Shown: in pieces, positions 23,775 through 32,006 of the stretch | Layout of the letters: each line of letters begins with the position of its first letter | How positions within the stretch are numbered: position 1 is the first letter of the stretch | Assembly (NCBI GenBank): GCA_002422505.1 | Contig: DIVX01000121.1 | Span: 7,809 to 39,973 of the forward strand | From: Desulfovibrio sp. UBA6121 | Lineage (GTDB): Bacteria > Desulfobacterota > Desulfovibrionia > Desulfovibrionales > Desulfovibrionaceae | Reading direction: 5' to 3' | DNA: 32,165 nucleotides | The notes under the pieces: model-generated | What the model saw: only the letters and a program-made list of their open reading frames with translations | Database searches by the model: none | What the model was told of the DNA's origin: nothing | Position numbers and translations under genes: made by a program

Positions 23775-24194
23775 ATGCCCAAAGTCACCTGGAACGATTC
23801 CCTGTCCATCGGCGTGCCGGAAATAGACGCCCAGCACCAGCGACTCTTCGCCCTGGTCAACGAGGTGGACGAGGCGGTGCAGACGCGGCACGGCGCAGAC
23901 ATAGCCGCCCGCGCCCTGCGCACCCTGTGCGATTACGCGGTGGAGCACTTCGCGGCGGAGGAGGCGTTGATGAACATGAACGCCTACGCCGACTACGACC
24001 GGCACATGGCCGCGCACATGGACGGCACCACCAAGGCCCTGGAGTTTCTGCAGGCCGTGGACGAGGACAAGAACGTGGACATGCCCGCCTTCCTGGCCTA
24101 TCTGGCCCAGTGGGTGCACGAACACATCATGGACGTGGACCAGGGCCTGGGCCGCTACCTGCGCGGGGTGGACCGCTCCGCGCCGACGACATAG
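23775..24194 (+). CDS. Bacteriohemerythrin
   Basis: A 139-aa four-helix di-iron protein that binds O2. All seven expected ligands are present: His21 (AQHQRLF), His58 and Glu62 (VEHFAAEE), His77 and His81 (RHMAAH), and His117 and Asp122 (EHIMDVD). It starts with the family phrase VTWNDSLSIGVPEIDAQH. In anaerobes such proteins carry, store or sense oxygen. The gene lies 36 bp after the nucleotide cyclase on the same strand with GGAGG before its ATG, so it is probably co-transcribed, suggesting (inference) an oxygen or redox input linked to cyclic-nucleotide signalling. It is convergent with the exonuclease gene, 23 bp apart, and no terminator is seen between them. Confidence 0.95.
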   Translation: MPKVTWNDSLSIGVPEIDAQHQRLFALVNEVDEAVQTRHGADIAARALRTLCDYAVEHFAAEEALMNMNAYADYDRHMAAHMDGTTKALEFLQAVDEDKNVDMPAFLAYLAQWVHEHIMDVDQGLGRYLRGVDRSAPTT

Positions 24195-24217
24195 TCGGCA
24201 GATCTTGCGCGCGTGGG

Positions 24218-24979
24218 CTAAACGATCTCAATACCCACGGGGCAATGGTCGCTGCCCATCACCTCCGGGTCGATCCAGGCGGCCTTCACGCGGTCCGTGA
24301 GTTCCTCGGAAACAAAGAAGTAGTCGATGCGCCAGCCCACGTTCTTGGCCCGGGCGTTGGCGCGAAAGCTCCACCACGAGTAGTGGCCGGGGCCTTTTTC
24401 GAACAGGCGGAAGCTGTCCACGTAGCCGTGGGCCACAAACGTGTCGAGCCAGGCGCGCTCTATGGGCAAAAAGCCGGAGGTCTTCTCGTTGGCCTTGGCG
24501 TTCTTCAGGTCGATCTCGGTGTGCGCGGTGTTGAAGTCGCCGCCGACCACGATGGGCTTGCCCGCGCGCAGCTCCTGCGCCTGGGCCAGAAAGGCGTCGT
24601 AGAAGCCCAGCTTGTAGGCCAGCCGCTCCTCGTCCTTCTGTCCGTTGGGAAAATAGATGTTGAAGAGGTGGAAGTCCGGGTACTCCAGGTGCACCACCCG
24701 GCCCTCGCCCCGGTAGCGCGGGTCGGCCAGGCCGAAGGAATGCGCCAAAGGCGGCGCTTTCACAAGGCAGGCCGTGCCGGAGTAGCCCTTCTTGCCCTTG
24801 GACCAGTTCCACAGCCCGGTGTAGCCCGCCGGATTCAGTTCGGCCGGGCCAAGCTGCCCCGGCTCCACCTTGGTTTCCTGAAGCATCACCACGTCCGCGC
24901 CGCAGGCGCCCAGCCAGTCCAGAAAGCCCTTGCCCAGGGCCGCACGGAACCCGTTGACGTTCCAAGAAATTATCCGCAT
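24218..24979 (-). CDS. xth: Exonuclease III (AP endonuclease)
   Basis: Cuts DNA at abasic sites and removes 3' blocks in base excision repair. The 253-aa product has all family motifs: MRIISWNVNGFRAAL, MLQETKV (metal Glu), NIYFPNG, GGDFNTAHTEIDL, GWRIDYFFVS and GSDHCPVGIEI (catalytic Asp-His). The start at 24979 is chosen because AGGAGG lies six bases upstream; an ATG two codons earlier would sit directly on that site. The length is slightly shorter than E. coli XthA (268). It diverges from the SGNH-like gene across 122 bp. Confidence 0.95.
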   Translation of the reverse strand: MRIISWNVNGFRAALGKGFLDWLGACGADVVMLQETKVEPGQLGPAELNPAGYTGLWNWSKGKKGYSGTACLVKAPPLAHSFGLADPRYRGEGRVVHLEYPDFHLFNIYFPNGQKDEERLAYKLGFYDAFLAQAQELRAGKPIVVGGDFNTAHTEIDLKNAKANEKTSGFLPIERAWLDTFVAHGYVDSFRLFEKGPGHYSWWSFRANARAKNVGWRIDYFFVSEELTDRVKAAWIDPEVMGSDHCPVGIEIV

Positions 24980-25101
24980 CGGCATCCTCCTGCCCTGGGC
25001 CTTGCCTGCCCCGGTATTGGGGTGTAGACAGCACGCGTTCCACCCATACAGGCAGCCGCCCCGGCTGCGCAAGACCAAACCCGGAGAGCCAAGCCCAGCC
25101 C

Positions 25102-26256
25102 ATGCGCCTGCCCGCAAACCGGCTTCGTGCCGCCCTGTTGCTCGCCCCTGTGGGCCTGGTCCTGCTTGTCGCCCTGGCGGAGCTTTTCTTCCGCTTTGTG
25201 CTGCCCGCGCCCTGCGCCCCGGACCTGGCCTTTGTGGACGGCGTGCTGCGCCACAGCCCCGGCCAAACCGGCGAATACCGCAACGGCCCGGTTAGCGCGC
25301 CCTTTTCCATCAACGCCAAGGGCTGGAATTCCGCCCATGCGGACTATCCGGCCGCGCGCGGCAAGGGTCTGCGCATCGCCGTGGTGGGAGGCGCCCTGGC
25401 CGAGGCACTGGAGGTGCCGCCCTCGGCCAGCCTGGCCGAGCACTTGGAGCGCGCGCTGGAGCACCAACCCGGCGGGGTTGAGGTTTTCCGCTACGGCATG
25501 GACGGTGCGCCGCTTTCGCAGCACCTGCTGGTGGCGCGCAAGGCCGCCCTACTCGCCCGGCCAGACCTGCTCATCGTCCTGCTTGCGCCGGAGGACATCG
25601 CCGCCAGTCACCAGGCCGGGGGCGGACCCTACGCCGCGCATTTCCAAAAGCTGCGCCTGGACCCGGAAGACATGGTGGAGGAGCTGCCGCCCGCGCCCTA
25701 TGTCCCGACCTTCATCGAGCGGCTGCGCAAGTGGAGCGCCACGGTGCGGATGTTCTGCGGCGCGCGCGCCCCGCGCCCCGGTCTGGCGGAGCGCCTGCTG
25801 CGCAAGAACAAGCCGGACCGCCGCTTCGAGGCCGCCGCCAGCGCCGCCGCCCCAGCGGTGGAAGGGCCAAGCGAACGCGAGTCCCTGGATCGCCGCGCAA
25901 CGCGCTATCTTCTGGGCCGCCTGCAGGCCGAAGCCGCCGCTGCCGGGGCCAACCTGCTGGTGGTCATGGACGGCCCCCACGAGGAGTTGGCCGCAGGGGC
26001 CTCGCCCCAGGAACTTGACCGCGCCCTGGAGACCAACCGGCTGGCGGCCGAGGAGGCCGAGCTGCTGGGCGTCAGTCTGCTGGACCTTTCCCCGGTCTTT
26101 GCCGAGGACTACCGCAGGCACGGCGAGCCGCACGGCTTCCCGCGCCAGCCCGCAGGCGCAGGGGAACAGTGGAACGCTTACGGGCACGCCGTGGCCGCCA
26201 AGGCCGTGGCCGAAACCCTGGAACGCCTGGGCTGGCTGCGGCCCGACCCGACCTAG
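25102..26256 (+). CDS. Membrane-anchored SGNH-hydrolase-like protein lacking catalytic residues
   Basis: A 384-aa protein with one N-terminal membrane helix (LLLAPVGLVLLVALAELFFRF, about 12-32) and a large outside domain that follows the SGNH layout seen in surface-polymer acetylation proteins: FSINAKGWNS, then the block-I region RIAVVGGALAEALEV, where an active enzyme has GDS. Here Gly97-Ala98 replaces Asp-Ser. The block-V position WNAYGHAVAA keeps His362, but no Asp stands three residues before it. A Gly/Ala/Glu-rich middle (about 245-262) looks like a linker. It is therefore probably a non-catalytic or divergent SGNH fold. The start has only a distant GGAGAG. It diverges from xth, and a terminator follows. 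Confidence 0.75.
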   Translation: MRLPANRLRAALLLAPVGLVLLVALAELFFRFVLPAPCAPDLAFVDGVLRHSPGQTGEYRNGPVSAPFSINAKGWNSAHADYPAARGKGLRIAVVGGALAEALEVPPSASLAEHLERALEHQPGGVEVFRYGMDGAPLSQHLLVARKAALLARPDLLIVLLAPEDIAASHQAGGGPYAAHFQKLRLDPEDMVEELPPAPYVPTFIERLRKWSATVRMFCGARAPRPGLAERLLRKNKPDRRFEAAASAAAPAVEGPSERESLDRRATRYLLGRLQAEAAAAGANLLVVMDGPHEELAAGASPQELDRALETNRLAAEEAELLGVSLLDLSPVFAEDYRRHGEPHGFPRQPAGAGEQWNAYGHAVAAKAVAETLERLGWLRPDPT

Positions 26257-26355
26257 CTGTGGAGTTGCAAGACGCTGAGCGCAACCCGTCCGAGCCGGCT
26301 GATGGGTGTTTTGTTTTGTAACGCAGCGCGATTCCTGTAGAAGTCATATTCATGG

Positions 26356-26383
26356 AGCCAGCGGGGCAACTCGTTGGCTTTTT
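26356..26383 (+). terminator. Intrinsic terminator after the SGNH-like gene
   Basis: AGCCAGCG (26356-26363) pairs with CGTTGGCT (26372-26379), one pair being G-T, followed by a T-rich run (TTTTCGTTT). Confidence 0.5.
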
Positions 26384-26710
26384 CGTTTGAACGGGCGGAG
26401 CCGTGCCCGGCCTGTTCACGCGCGGGCGAGGGTCGGCGGGGCCTGACAGGCTGTGGGAGGGGAGCGACCGGCTGCCCGGGCTCTTGCATGCTGCAGGGCG
26501 GCTTGGCAGGGTGCGGGCGCGGCCCTCGACGCCGCCTGCTGCACCGCCTGAGCGCAGGCCCGGCTTCGTCAACGCGGGCTCTTGAAAACATCGGCAATCC
26601 CGCTGCGCCCGCCCCATCCTTGCCTCCGCAACGGGGATGCGGTACGCAAGCGCATCGTTTTTTCACGCGCCGCGCCGGGCCGACCCCGGCCTACGCCGCT
26701 CTGGGGGCCC
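26384..26710. other. Non-coding gap before the spermidine-synthase-like gene
   Basis: About 330 bp of GC-rich sequence. Upstream in-frame extension of the next gene is open to 26582 but the extra residues (MKTSAIPLRPPHPC...) look unlike a protein start and have no clear ribosome site. No promoter, RNA or repeat is recognised. Confidence 0.4.
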
Positions 26711-29404
26711 ATGCGCTATCTCGGCATTTTCCTCGTCTGCCTCGCCTCCATCGCGTTCGAGATCTTTCTCGTGCGCCACTTCGCCATCACCAATTGGAGC
26801 GAGTACGGCTACTGGGTCATCTCCATGGCCATGGCGGGCTATTCCATCAGCGGCGTGGTGCTCTGCCTGTTCGGCCCCGGCTTCGAACGCCGCCAGGGCG
26901 CGCTCTTCTATGCCCTGCCCGTGGCCATGCTGCTGTGCTGCGCCCTGGGCTACGCCGCCCTGGGGCTCATTCCCTTCAATCCGCTGGAATTGCAGAACCA
27001 GGAGCTCTTCGCCGGGCAGCTGCTGAACATCGGCAAGTATTACCTGGCCCTGTTCCCCTTTTTCTTCGCCTCCGGCCTCTATGTGGGCCTCTCGTTCCTG
27101 GCCCGGCAGGAGGACATCCCCAAGGTCTACATGGCCGATCTGGTGGGCGCGGGCCTTGGCGCGGCGGCGCTGCTGGCCTGCCTGGCCTTTGTGCCGCCCT
27201 TCGCCGCGCCGCTGCTGCTCCTGCCGCCGCTCACCCTGGCGGCCCTCACCAGCCTGCCCGGAAAAACCGCCGCCCGCCCGGCCCTGGCCCGCGCAGGCTA
27301 CGCCGCCCTGGCCCTGTGCGCCTGCGGCTTGGCGGCTTTCGTCATCCTGGCGCACAACAACGCCGCCTTCAGCCAGTACAAGCCCGTGTCCATGGCTCTG
27401 AACGTGGAAAACAGCCGCCGCGTGGCCGAGGTGCGCAGCCCGCGCGGCTACTACCTGCTGCTGGACAGCTACATGGAGCGGCACGACCCGGACCTTTCCA
27501 ACAACTACGAGCTCTTGGGCGCTGGCGGGCCGCCCGCCGCCCTGGGCCTGTACCGCGATGGCGAGCGTCTGGCCGCTTTGCCGCGCGCCGCCGGGTACGA
27601 CACAGCCTACCTCGCGGCCTCCCTGGACTCCCTGCCCTACCTGCTGCGCCAGCCGGGGCGCGTGCTGCTGGCCGGGGGCCGGGGCGGCTTCCGCCTGCGG
27701 GAGGCCCTGGAACTGGGCGCGGCCCAGGTGGACACGGTGGAGAGCGACCCGGTGCTGCTGGCCCTGGTGCTGGCCCACGGCCCCAGCGCACCGCCGCGCG
27801 CCAACGCCCTGCGCCTGCCCCTGGCGGACCAGCCGCCGCAGCCGGAAGCCGACCAAGCCGACTCTCCCCAGCCCGGCAGCGCCCTGCCGGAAACCAACCT
27901 CGCCCAGGCACCCATCGTGGCCTGGCCCCAAGAAGCCGACGGTGCAATGGCCGACGCAATGGCCGACGCAACCGCCGATGCGACGGCTTTGCCAGGCCCG
28001 CAGCCCGAGGCCGACCAGGGACATTCCGCGCCCACGGGCCACGCCTCGGCCCCGCGCCTGGGCTCGCCCCTGGCCCTGGCCGCACGCGCCGCCAAGCCCT
28101 ACAGCATCATCGACATCTCCCCGGAGTTCCTGGACCAGGGCCAGGCCAACAAGTACGTGCTCACGGCGGAGGGCATCGCCCGGCTGCTGCACGCCCTGGA
28201 GCCGGGCGGCCTGCTCTCCCTGCCCATGGGCATTGGCGAACTGCCGGTGTACGCCTTGAAGGCCGCCGCCACGGTGCGCGCCGGGCTGGTCCTCTCCGGC
28301 GCGGCAGACCCGGCCCGGCAGATCCTCGTGGTGCGCAGCGCCTTCACCGCGCGCATCATCGCCTCGCCCTCGCCCTTCACCCAGGCCGAAGTGGACGCCC
28401 TGCGGAGCTTTGCCGCCGAGCGCAGTTTCGACACGCCCTACTTCCCCGGCATAGAACCCGCCAGCGTGGAGGTCTTCAACGACCTGCCGCCCGTTTCCTT
28501 CGAAAGCGCCACCTCTGACTTCATCGCAGGCGGCGAGCCCCTGCCCGCGCGCGACGCCCTCATGGACGACCTGGTGGCCTTCCTGCGCGACGGCAAGACC
28601 GATTCCTCCAGCTTCCGCTTCTTCAACCTGGCACCCAGCACCCAGGACCGGCCCTTTTTCCACGAGATTCTGCGCCTGGAGCGCATTCCCAACGTGCTGG
28701 CGCGCCTGGAGCTGCTGCCGCGCCAGGAAGTGGGCTACCTCGTCAACGTGGCCGTGCTGGCGCAATCCGCCCTGTTCGCGCTCATCGTGTTCCTGCTGCC
28801 CCTGGCCAAAAGGCGCGGCCTGGGCGGGCTGCCCGCCAAAAACGTGCTGGCGGGCTTCGGCTATTTCCTGTGCCTGGGCCTGGGCTTTCTGTTCGTGGAG
28901 ATCGTGCTCATCGAGCGCTTCACCTTCTTCCTCAACGACCCCGCCCAGGCCTTCGCCCTGGTGCTTTCGGCCATGCTCATCGCCTCCGGCCTGGGCAGCG
29001 CCTTTTCCGCCCGCTTTGTGCCGCGCCCGCGCGCGGGCATACGCCTGGCCTGCGGCGTGACGGCAAGCCTGGCCGCCGCCCTGGGCCTGCTGCTGCCGCG
29101 CCTGCTCGACGCCGCCCTGGCCTGGCCCGACCCGGCCAAGGCCGCCCTGGCCGTCGCCATCGCCGCGCCCCTGGGCTTCTTCATGGGCATGCCCTTCCCC
29201 CTGGCGCTGTCCACCTATCGCGGCGCGGCCAGCCCCTTCATCCCCTGGGCCTGGAGCGTCAACGGCGCGCTCTCCGTGGTGGCCACGCCCCTGGCCACTC
29301 TGCTGGCCATCAGCTTCGGCTACGCCACGGTCTTCGGCGCGTCTCTGGGCCTGTACGCCCTGGCGGCGCTCCTTGCGCCGGACAGGCCGCCGCCCCCGGC
29401 CTGA
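26711..29404 (+). CDS. Membrane-embedded spermine/spermidine synthase-like protein
   Basis: An 897-aa protein. About seven membrane helices (1-230, starting MRYLGIFLVCLASIAFEIFL) are followed by a methyltransferase-fold domain resembling polyamine synthases (GGRGGFRLREALELGAAQVD near 320, VESDP, then YSIIDISPEFLDQGQANKYV and LEPGGLLSLPMG), then about six more helices (665-890). Within the middle domain an insert of about 80 residues (373-452) is acidic and repetitive (MADAMADATADAT). The catalytic aspartate of true SpeE (DCTDP-type motif) is not clearly kept, so polyamine synthesis is uncertain; family members of this membrane type are mostly uncharacterised. The start at 26711 is the first Met of the first membrane helix; its ribosome site (GGGGG) is weak. 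A radical SAM gene follows 80-odd bp later, possibly co-transcribed. Confidence 0.82.
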   Translation: MRYLGIFLVCLASIAFEIFLVRHFAITNWSEYGYWVISMAMAGYSISGVVLCLFGPGFERRQGALFYALPVAMLLCCALGYAALGLIPFNPLELQNQELFAGQLLNIGKYYLALFPFFFASGLYVGLSFLARQEDIPKVYMADLVGAGLGAAALLACLAFVPPFAAPLLLLPPLTLAALTSLPGKTAARPALARAGYAALALCACGLAAFVILAHNNAAFSQYKPVSMALNVENSRRVAEVRSPRGYYLLLDSYMERHDPDLSNNYELLGAGGPPAALGLYRDGERLAALPRAAGYDTAYLAASLDSLPYLLRQPGRVLLAGGRGGFRLREALELGAAQVDTVESDPVLLALVLAHGPSAPPRANALRLPLADQPPQPEADQADSPQPGSALPETNLAQAPIVAWPQEADGAMADAMADATADATALPGPQPEADQGHSAPTGHASAPRLGSPLALAARAAKPYSIIDISPEFLDQGQANKYVLTAEGIARLLHALEPGGLLSLPMGIGELPVYALKAAATVRAGLVLSGAADPARQILVVRSAFTARIIASPSPFTQAEVDALRSFAAERSFDTPYFPGIEPASVEVFNDLPPVSFESATSDFIAGGEPLPARDALMDDLVAFLRDGKTDSSSFRFFNLAPSTQDRPFFHEILRLERIPNVLARLELLPRQEVGYLVNVAVLAQSALFALIVFLLPLAKRRGLGGLPAKNVLAGFGYFLCLGLGFLFVEIVLIERFTFFLNDPAQAFALVLSAMLIASGLGSAFSARFVPRPRAGIRLACGVTASLAAALGLLLPRLLDAALAWPDPAKAALAVAIAAPLGFFMGMPFPLALSTYRGAASPFIPWAWSVNGALSVVATPLATLLAISFGYATVFGASLGLYALAALLAPDRPPPPA

Positions 29405-29488
29405 CGCGCAGGCCGTCCAGGCGCACGTTTTCGCCTGCCCGCGCCCGCCCTGTTGACGCCCCTGCCCGGCGCGTGCATGCTCCAGCCC

Positions 29489-30385
29489 ATGACACTTATG
29501 GGATTCGACCTCGAAGGCCAGGTCATCCGGCCCCCGGCCGAAGCCGAAAGCCTGCTGCTGCAGGCCACCCTCGGCTGCTCGCACAACCGCTGCGCCTTCT
29601 GCCCGGCATACAAGGGCAAGCGCTTCGGCTTCAAGGATCCGCAACGCCTGCGCCAGGCCATGGACCACGCCGCCCGGCACATGCCCTTGCTGCGCCGCGT
29701 ATTCCTTTGCGACGGCGATGCCCTCATCCTGCCGCAACCGCGCCTGGAAGCCCTCCTTGAGGACATCCGCATCCATCTGCCCCAGGTGACGCGCATCAAC
29801 GCTTACGCCAACGCCAAGGCCCTGGCCCGCAAGTCCGATGCGGACCTGCGACGCCTGCGCGAACTCGGCCTGAACACCGTGTACCTCGGCCTGGAATCCG
29901 GCAGCGACGCCGTCCTTGCCGCCATGGACAAATGGGGCGACGTGGCCCAGCACCTGCGCCAGGCCGAACGCGCCCGCCAGGCCGGGCTCAAGCTCTCCGT
30001 CACCGTGCTGCTGGGCCTTGCTGGCCTGGGCGGGCCCGGCTCCGCCGCAGAAATCCACGCACGGGAGACCGGCCGCGCCCTGACTCGCATGAACCCGGAG
30101 CAGGCCGCAGCCCTGGCGCTCATGGTGGCCCCCGGCACCCCCCTGCACGAACGCACGCAGCGCGGCGAGTTCACCCCCCAAGACGACCACGGACTGCTCC
30201 AAGAACTGCTCTGGCTGCTCGAAGAAACCGACCTGCGCGGCGGCCTGTTCTTCTCCAACCACGCCTCCAACCCCCTGCGGCTCAGGCTGCGGCTCCCGCG
30301 CGACAAAGAAGCCGGGCTGCTCGCCGTGCGCCAGGCCCTGGCGGGCGAAGCGCCTCTGGTGCCGCAGGAATACAGGAGATTGTAA
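29489..30385 (+). CDS. Radical SAM protein of unknown substrate (CX4CX2C type)
   Basis: A 298-aa radical SAM enzyme. The cluster motif is GCSHNRCAFC with Cys30, Cys35 and Cys38: CX4CX2C rather than the usual CX3CX2C, a spacing found in a family of short uncharacterised radical SAM proteins with the GCSHNxCxFC phrase. Next are FLCDGDALILP (SAM-binding GGE-like position), INAYANAKAL, LNTVYLGLESGSD (the ExGSD motif) and VTVLLGLAGLGGPGSAAE. There is no obvious auxiliary cluster at the C-terminus, no B12 domain and no membrane segment. The start is uncertain among ATGs at 29477, 29489 and 29498, none with a strong ribosome site. The substrate cannot be told; the upstream membrane protein may be functionally linked. 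Confidence 0.83.
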   Translation: MTLMGFDLEGQVIRPPAEAESLLLQATLGCSHNRCAFCPAYKGKRFGFKDPQRLRQAMDHAARHMPLLRRVFLCDGDALILPQPRLEALLEDIRIHLPQVTRINAYANAKALARKSDADLRRLRELGLNTVYLGLESGSDAVLAAMDKWGDVAQHLRQAERARQAGLKLSVTVLLGLAGLGGPGSAAEIHARETGRALTRMNPEQAAALALMVAPGTPLHERTQRGEFTPQDDHGLLQELLWLLEETDLRGGLFFSNHASNPLRLRLRLPRDKEAGLLAVRQALAGEAPLVPQEYRRL

Positions 30386-30454
30386 GAAGTACCCAGGAGC
30401 AGCGCGCGCAGAGACCGGCCAAGGGAACAATTCAGCTCCCCATTTTGCCGGGTC

Positions 30455-30475
30455 CCGGGGGCGGCCAGCCCCCGG
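30455..30475. repeat. Inverted repeat 1 of the array (8-bp stem)
   Basis: CCGGGGGC (30455-30462) and GCCCCCGG (30468-30475) flank a 5-nt loop. Confidence 0.65.
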
Positions 30476-30522
30476 CCGCCGGAGGCATATCCCTGCCCAC
30501 GTTGGCAGCGCCTGGAGAATTC

Positions 30523-30564
30523 AGGGGCAGCGCCCCTGGCCCTCTGACAAGGGGCGCTGCCCCT
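30523..30564. repeat. Inverted repeat 2 of the array (15-bp perfect stem)
   Basis: AGGGGCAGCGCCCCT (30523-30537) pairs exactly with 30550-30564 around a 12-nt loop. Confidence 0.8.
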
Positions 30565-30573
30565 TGCAACCCC

Positions 30574-30604
30574 GCCAAAGGGCTTGAAGCCCTTTGGAAT
30601 CCCC
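30574..30604 (-). repeat. Dispersed 31-nt intergenic tag, copy 2
   Basis: Read on the minus strand it matches 3305-3335 at 29 of 31 positions. The core CCAAAGGGCTT (30575-30585) and AAGCCCTTTGG (30587-30597) form a perfect 11-bp inverted repeat around one base. One of the two differences from copy 1 restores pairing in this copy. Confidence 0.75.
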
Positions 30605-30607
30605 ATG

Positions 30608-30653
30608 GCGGCGGGTTCTTCGATCTGCAAGGCAGAACCGAAGAACCCGCCGC
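30608..30653. repeat. Inverted repeat 4 of the array (15-bp perfect stem with nested hairpin)
   Basis: GCGGCGGGTTCTTCG (30608-30622) pairs exactly with 30639-30653. Inside it TCTGC (30624-30628) pairs with GCAGA (30632-30636). It holds the same position relative to tag copy 2 as the 3255-3300 hairpin does to copy 1, but its sequence is unrelated. Confidence 0.78.
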
Positions 30654-31109
30654 AGTTGCTCTGAAGGGGAGAGATGCGGGCGGGAAAAAACAGCGGCGCG
30701 GCAACGCCCCAACTTTCGGGGGCGGCCAACGCGGGCAAGGCATGGCAGCGATGCTGACACAAACGGGGAGGGGATTTGAGCGTTGGAGTGAGAAGGCCGG
30801 GGCGACGGCAACGCGCTTCCGCAGGGTTGGCTGCCATTGAAACACGGGGATGCGGGCGGAAAGGCAGGAATTGCGTCGTTCAGCTGCCGGGACAAACGGT
30901 GCCGGATCGTGCCTGCGGAATGGAGTATGACAGGCGAAACCGGCGCAATAAAGCCCCGAGAACGCGCTGCCTACCGAACCGAGACAAAAAATCTGGCAGG
31001 CGCCCTTGGCATAAAAAGGCAGCCGGGGAACGTACGGACCGATAAGGGACACGTGATTCGGCGGCAGAAAAAAACTCTGCCTCTAAAATGAAGCGAGGTG
31101 CGCTCCGGC

Positions 31110-31787
31110 CTAGCTTTCCAGCAGCGTGGTGCGGCCTTCCTCGACAAAAAAGAGCACGGTGAACTTGCTTCTCAGGGTGGCAACCAGGCTGTCCATGGAA
31201 TGTTCGCCCAGGTCGGCGATGCGCACGTAAGCGTTGCGGTAGATGGGCGAGGCGGGGTCGTGCGAGGTGAACACGCTGCCGAAACGCACGCCCTCCGAGC
31301 GCAGAAACTGGAGCATCTCGGTCAGCGGACCGGGTTTGGCCTCCAGGCGCACCCCGATTTGCGGCCCGCCGCGCTGCACGCCGGAGGCGGAGCACAAGAA
31401 GCGGAACACATCGGCCACGGTGATGATGCCCACGAGCCGCCCGGCCGCATCGACCACGGGCAGACCACCGAACTTGTGCCGCATAAGGATGCTGGCCACC
31501 AGATCGACAGGGGTGTTCGGCGAAACGGTCATGGGCTCGGAGGTCATGATGTCCGTGGCGCGCAGGGTGTTCAGGCTGCTGCCGCTGGCCATGTCGCCAG
31601 GGAGATACTTGGAAGGCATGGCGTCCCGGATGTCGCGATCGGACACGATGCCCACAAGGCTGCCGTTTTCATCAATGACCGGAAACTGCCGCACTTTCTT
31701 GGTGCGCATTATTTCTGCGGCATCGACAACGGTGGTTTTAAGCCCAAGCGTGATGACGTTCTTGGTCATCCAGTCGCGTACGAGCAT
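31110..31787 (-). CDS. CBS-CBS-ACT domain protein
   Basis: A 225-aa cytoplasmic regulatory protein. Two CBS domains (MLVRDWMTKNVITLGLKTTV, FPVIDENGSLVGIVSDRD, about 1-60; ATDIMTSEPMTVSPNTPVDL, LPVVDAAGRLVGIITVADV, about 78-135) form an adenosine-nucleotide-binding Bateman module. The C-terminal part (IGVRLEAKPGPLTEMLQFLR, about 147-215) is ACT-like. Such proteins sense nucleotides (CBS) and small ligands (ACT); the target is unknown. The start at 31787 has AGGAGG nine bases upstream, and a good promoter lies before it. It follows sat on the same strand but is separated from it by a strong terminator, so it has its own promoter. AMP/ATP sensing near a sulfate-activating enzyme is suggestive only. 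Confidence 0.88.
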   Translation of the reverse strand: MLVRDWMTKNVITLGLKTTVVDAAEIMRTKKVRQFPVIDENGSLVGIVSDRDIRDAMPSKYLPGDMASGSSLNTLRATDIMTSEPMTVSPNTPVDLVASILMRHKFGGLPVVDAAGRLVGIITVADVFRFLCSASGVQRGGPQIGVRLEAKPGPLTEMLQFLRSEGVRFGSVFTSHDPASPIYRNAYVRIADLGEHSMDSLVATLRSKFTVLFFVEEGRTTLLES

Positions 31788-31822
31788 GTGCGGCTGCCTC
31801 CTGACATATGTTCGGTACGGGC

Positions 31823-31850
31823 ACAATACCTGTCCGGTCGGAAATGTCAA
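31823..31850 (-). promoter_or_regulatory. Sigma-70-type promoter of the CBS-ACT gene
   Basis: On the minus strand TTGACA (31850-31845) matches the -35 consensus perfectly. TATTGT (31828-31823) follows after 16 nt. The ATG lies about 36 nt downstream of the -10 box. Confidence 0.65.
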
Positions 31851-31950
31851 AGGGGTGCGCGGGGGTGCGGCGAACCGGGGTGGGAGCACGCAATACATGC
31901 CGGTTTGAGAAACGCGCGCCCCCCGCGCGTGCGCGCAAGGCGGCAGGCCA

Positions 31951-31979
31951 AAGAAAAGGGGCGCCCCGAAGGACGCCCC
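31951..31979 (-). terminator. Strong intrinsic terminator of sat
   Basis: On the minus strand GGGGCGTCC-TTCG-GGGCGCCCC (31979-31958) is a 9-bp stem with one G-T pair and a stable UUCG loop. TTTTCTT follows. It lies 27 bp after the sat stop codon. Confidence 0.85.
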
Positions 31980-32006
31980 GAATACACTGGGAGCTGGTCG
32001 GGTCGA

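Larger units (their letters stand above)
30386..31109. other. 724-bp repeat-rich non-coding region between convergent genes
   Basis: The first 270 bp hold four consecutive inverted repeats (separate entries). The remainder (30654-31109) contains two copies of a GATGCGGGCGG motif (near 30674 and 30849), and a GGCAGA/TCTGCC hairpin with an A7 loop near 31065. Open frames here are short and have no protein-like character. It separates the radical SAM gene from the convergent CBS gene. Confidence 0.6.

Noticed and set aside
26663..30430. 1255-codon open frame on the minus strand
   Set aside because: Antisense shadow of the spermidine-synthase-like and radical SAM genes; low-complexity Gly/Gln/His product.
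30432..31052. 206-codon open frame on the minus strand in the repeat region
   Set aside because: It runs through the inverted repeats; the residues (GFQRASSPLAG, PLVRGPGALPL) are translated repeat sequence of the kind often mis-annotated.
30386..31109. CRISPR array
   Set aside because: The repeats are inverted hairpins of different sequence, without regular direct repeats or spacers.
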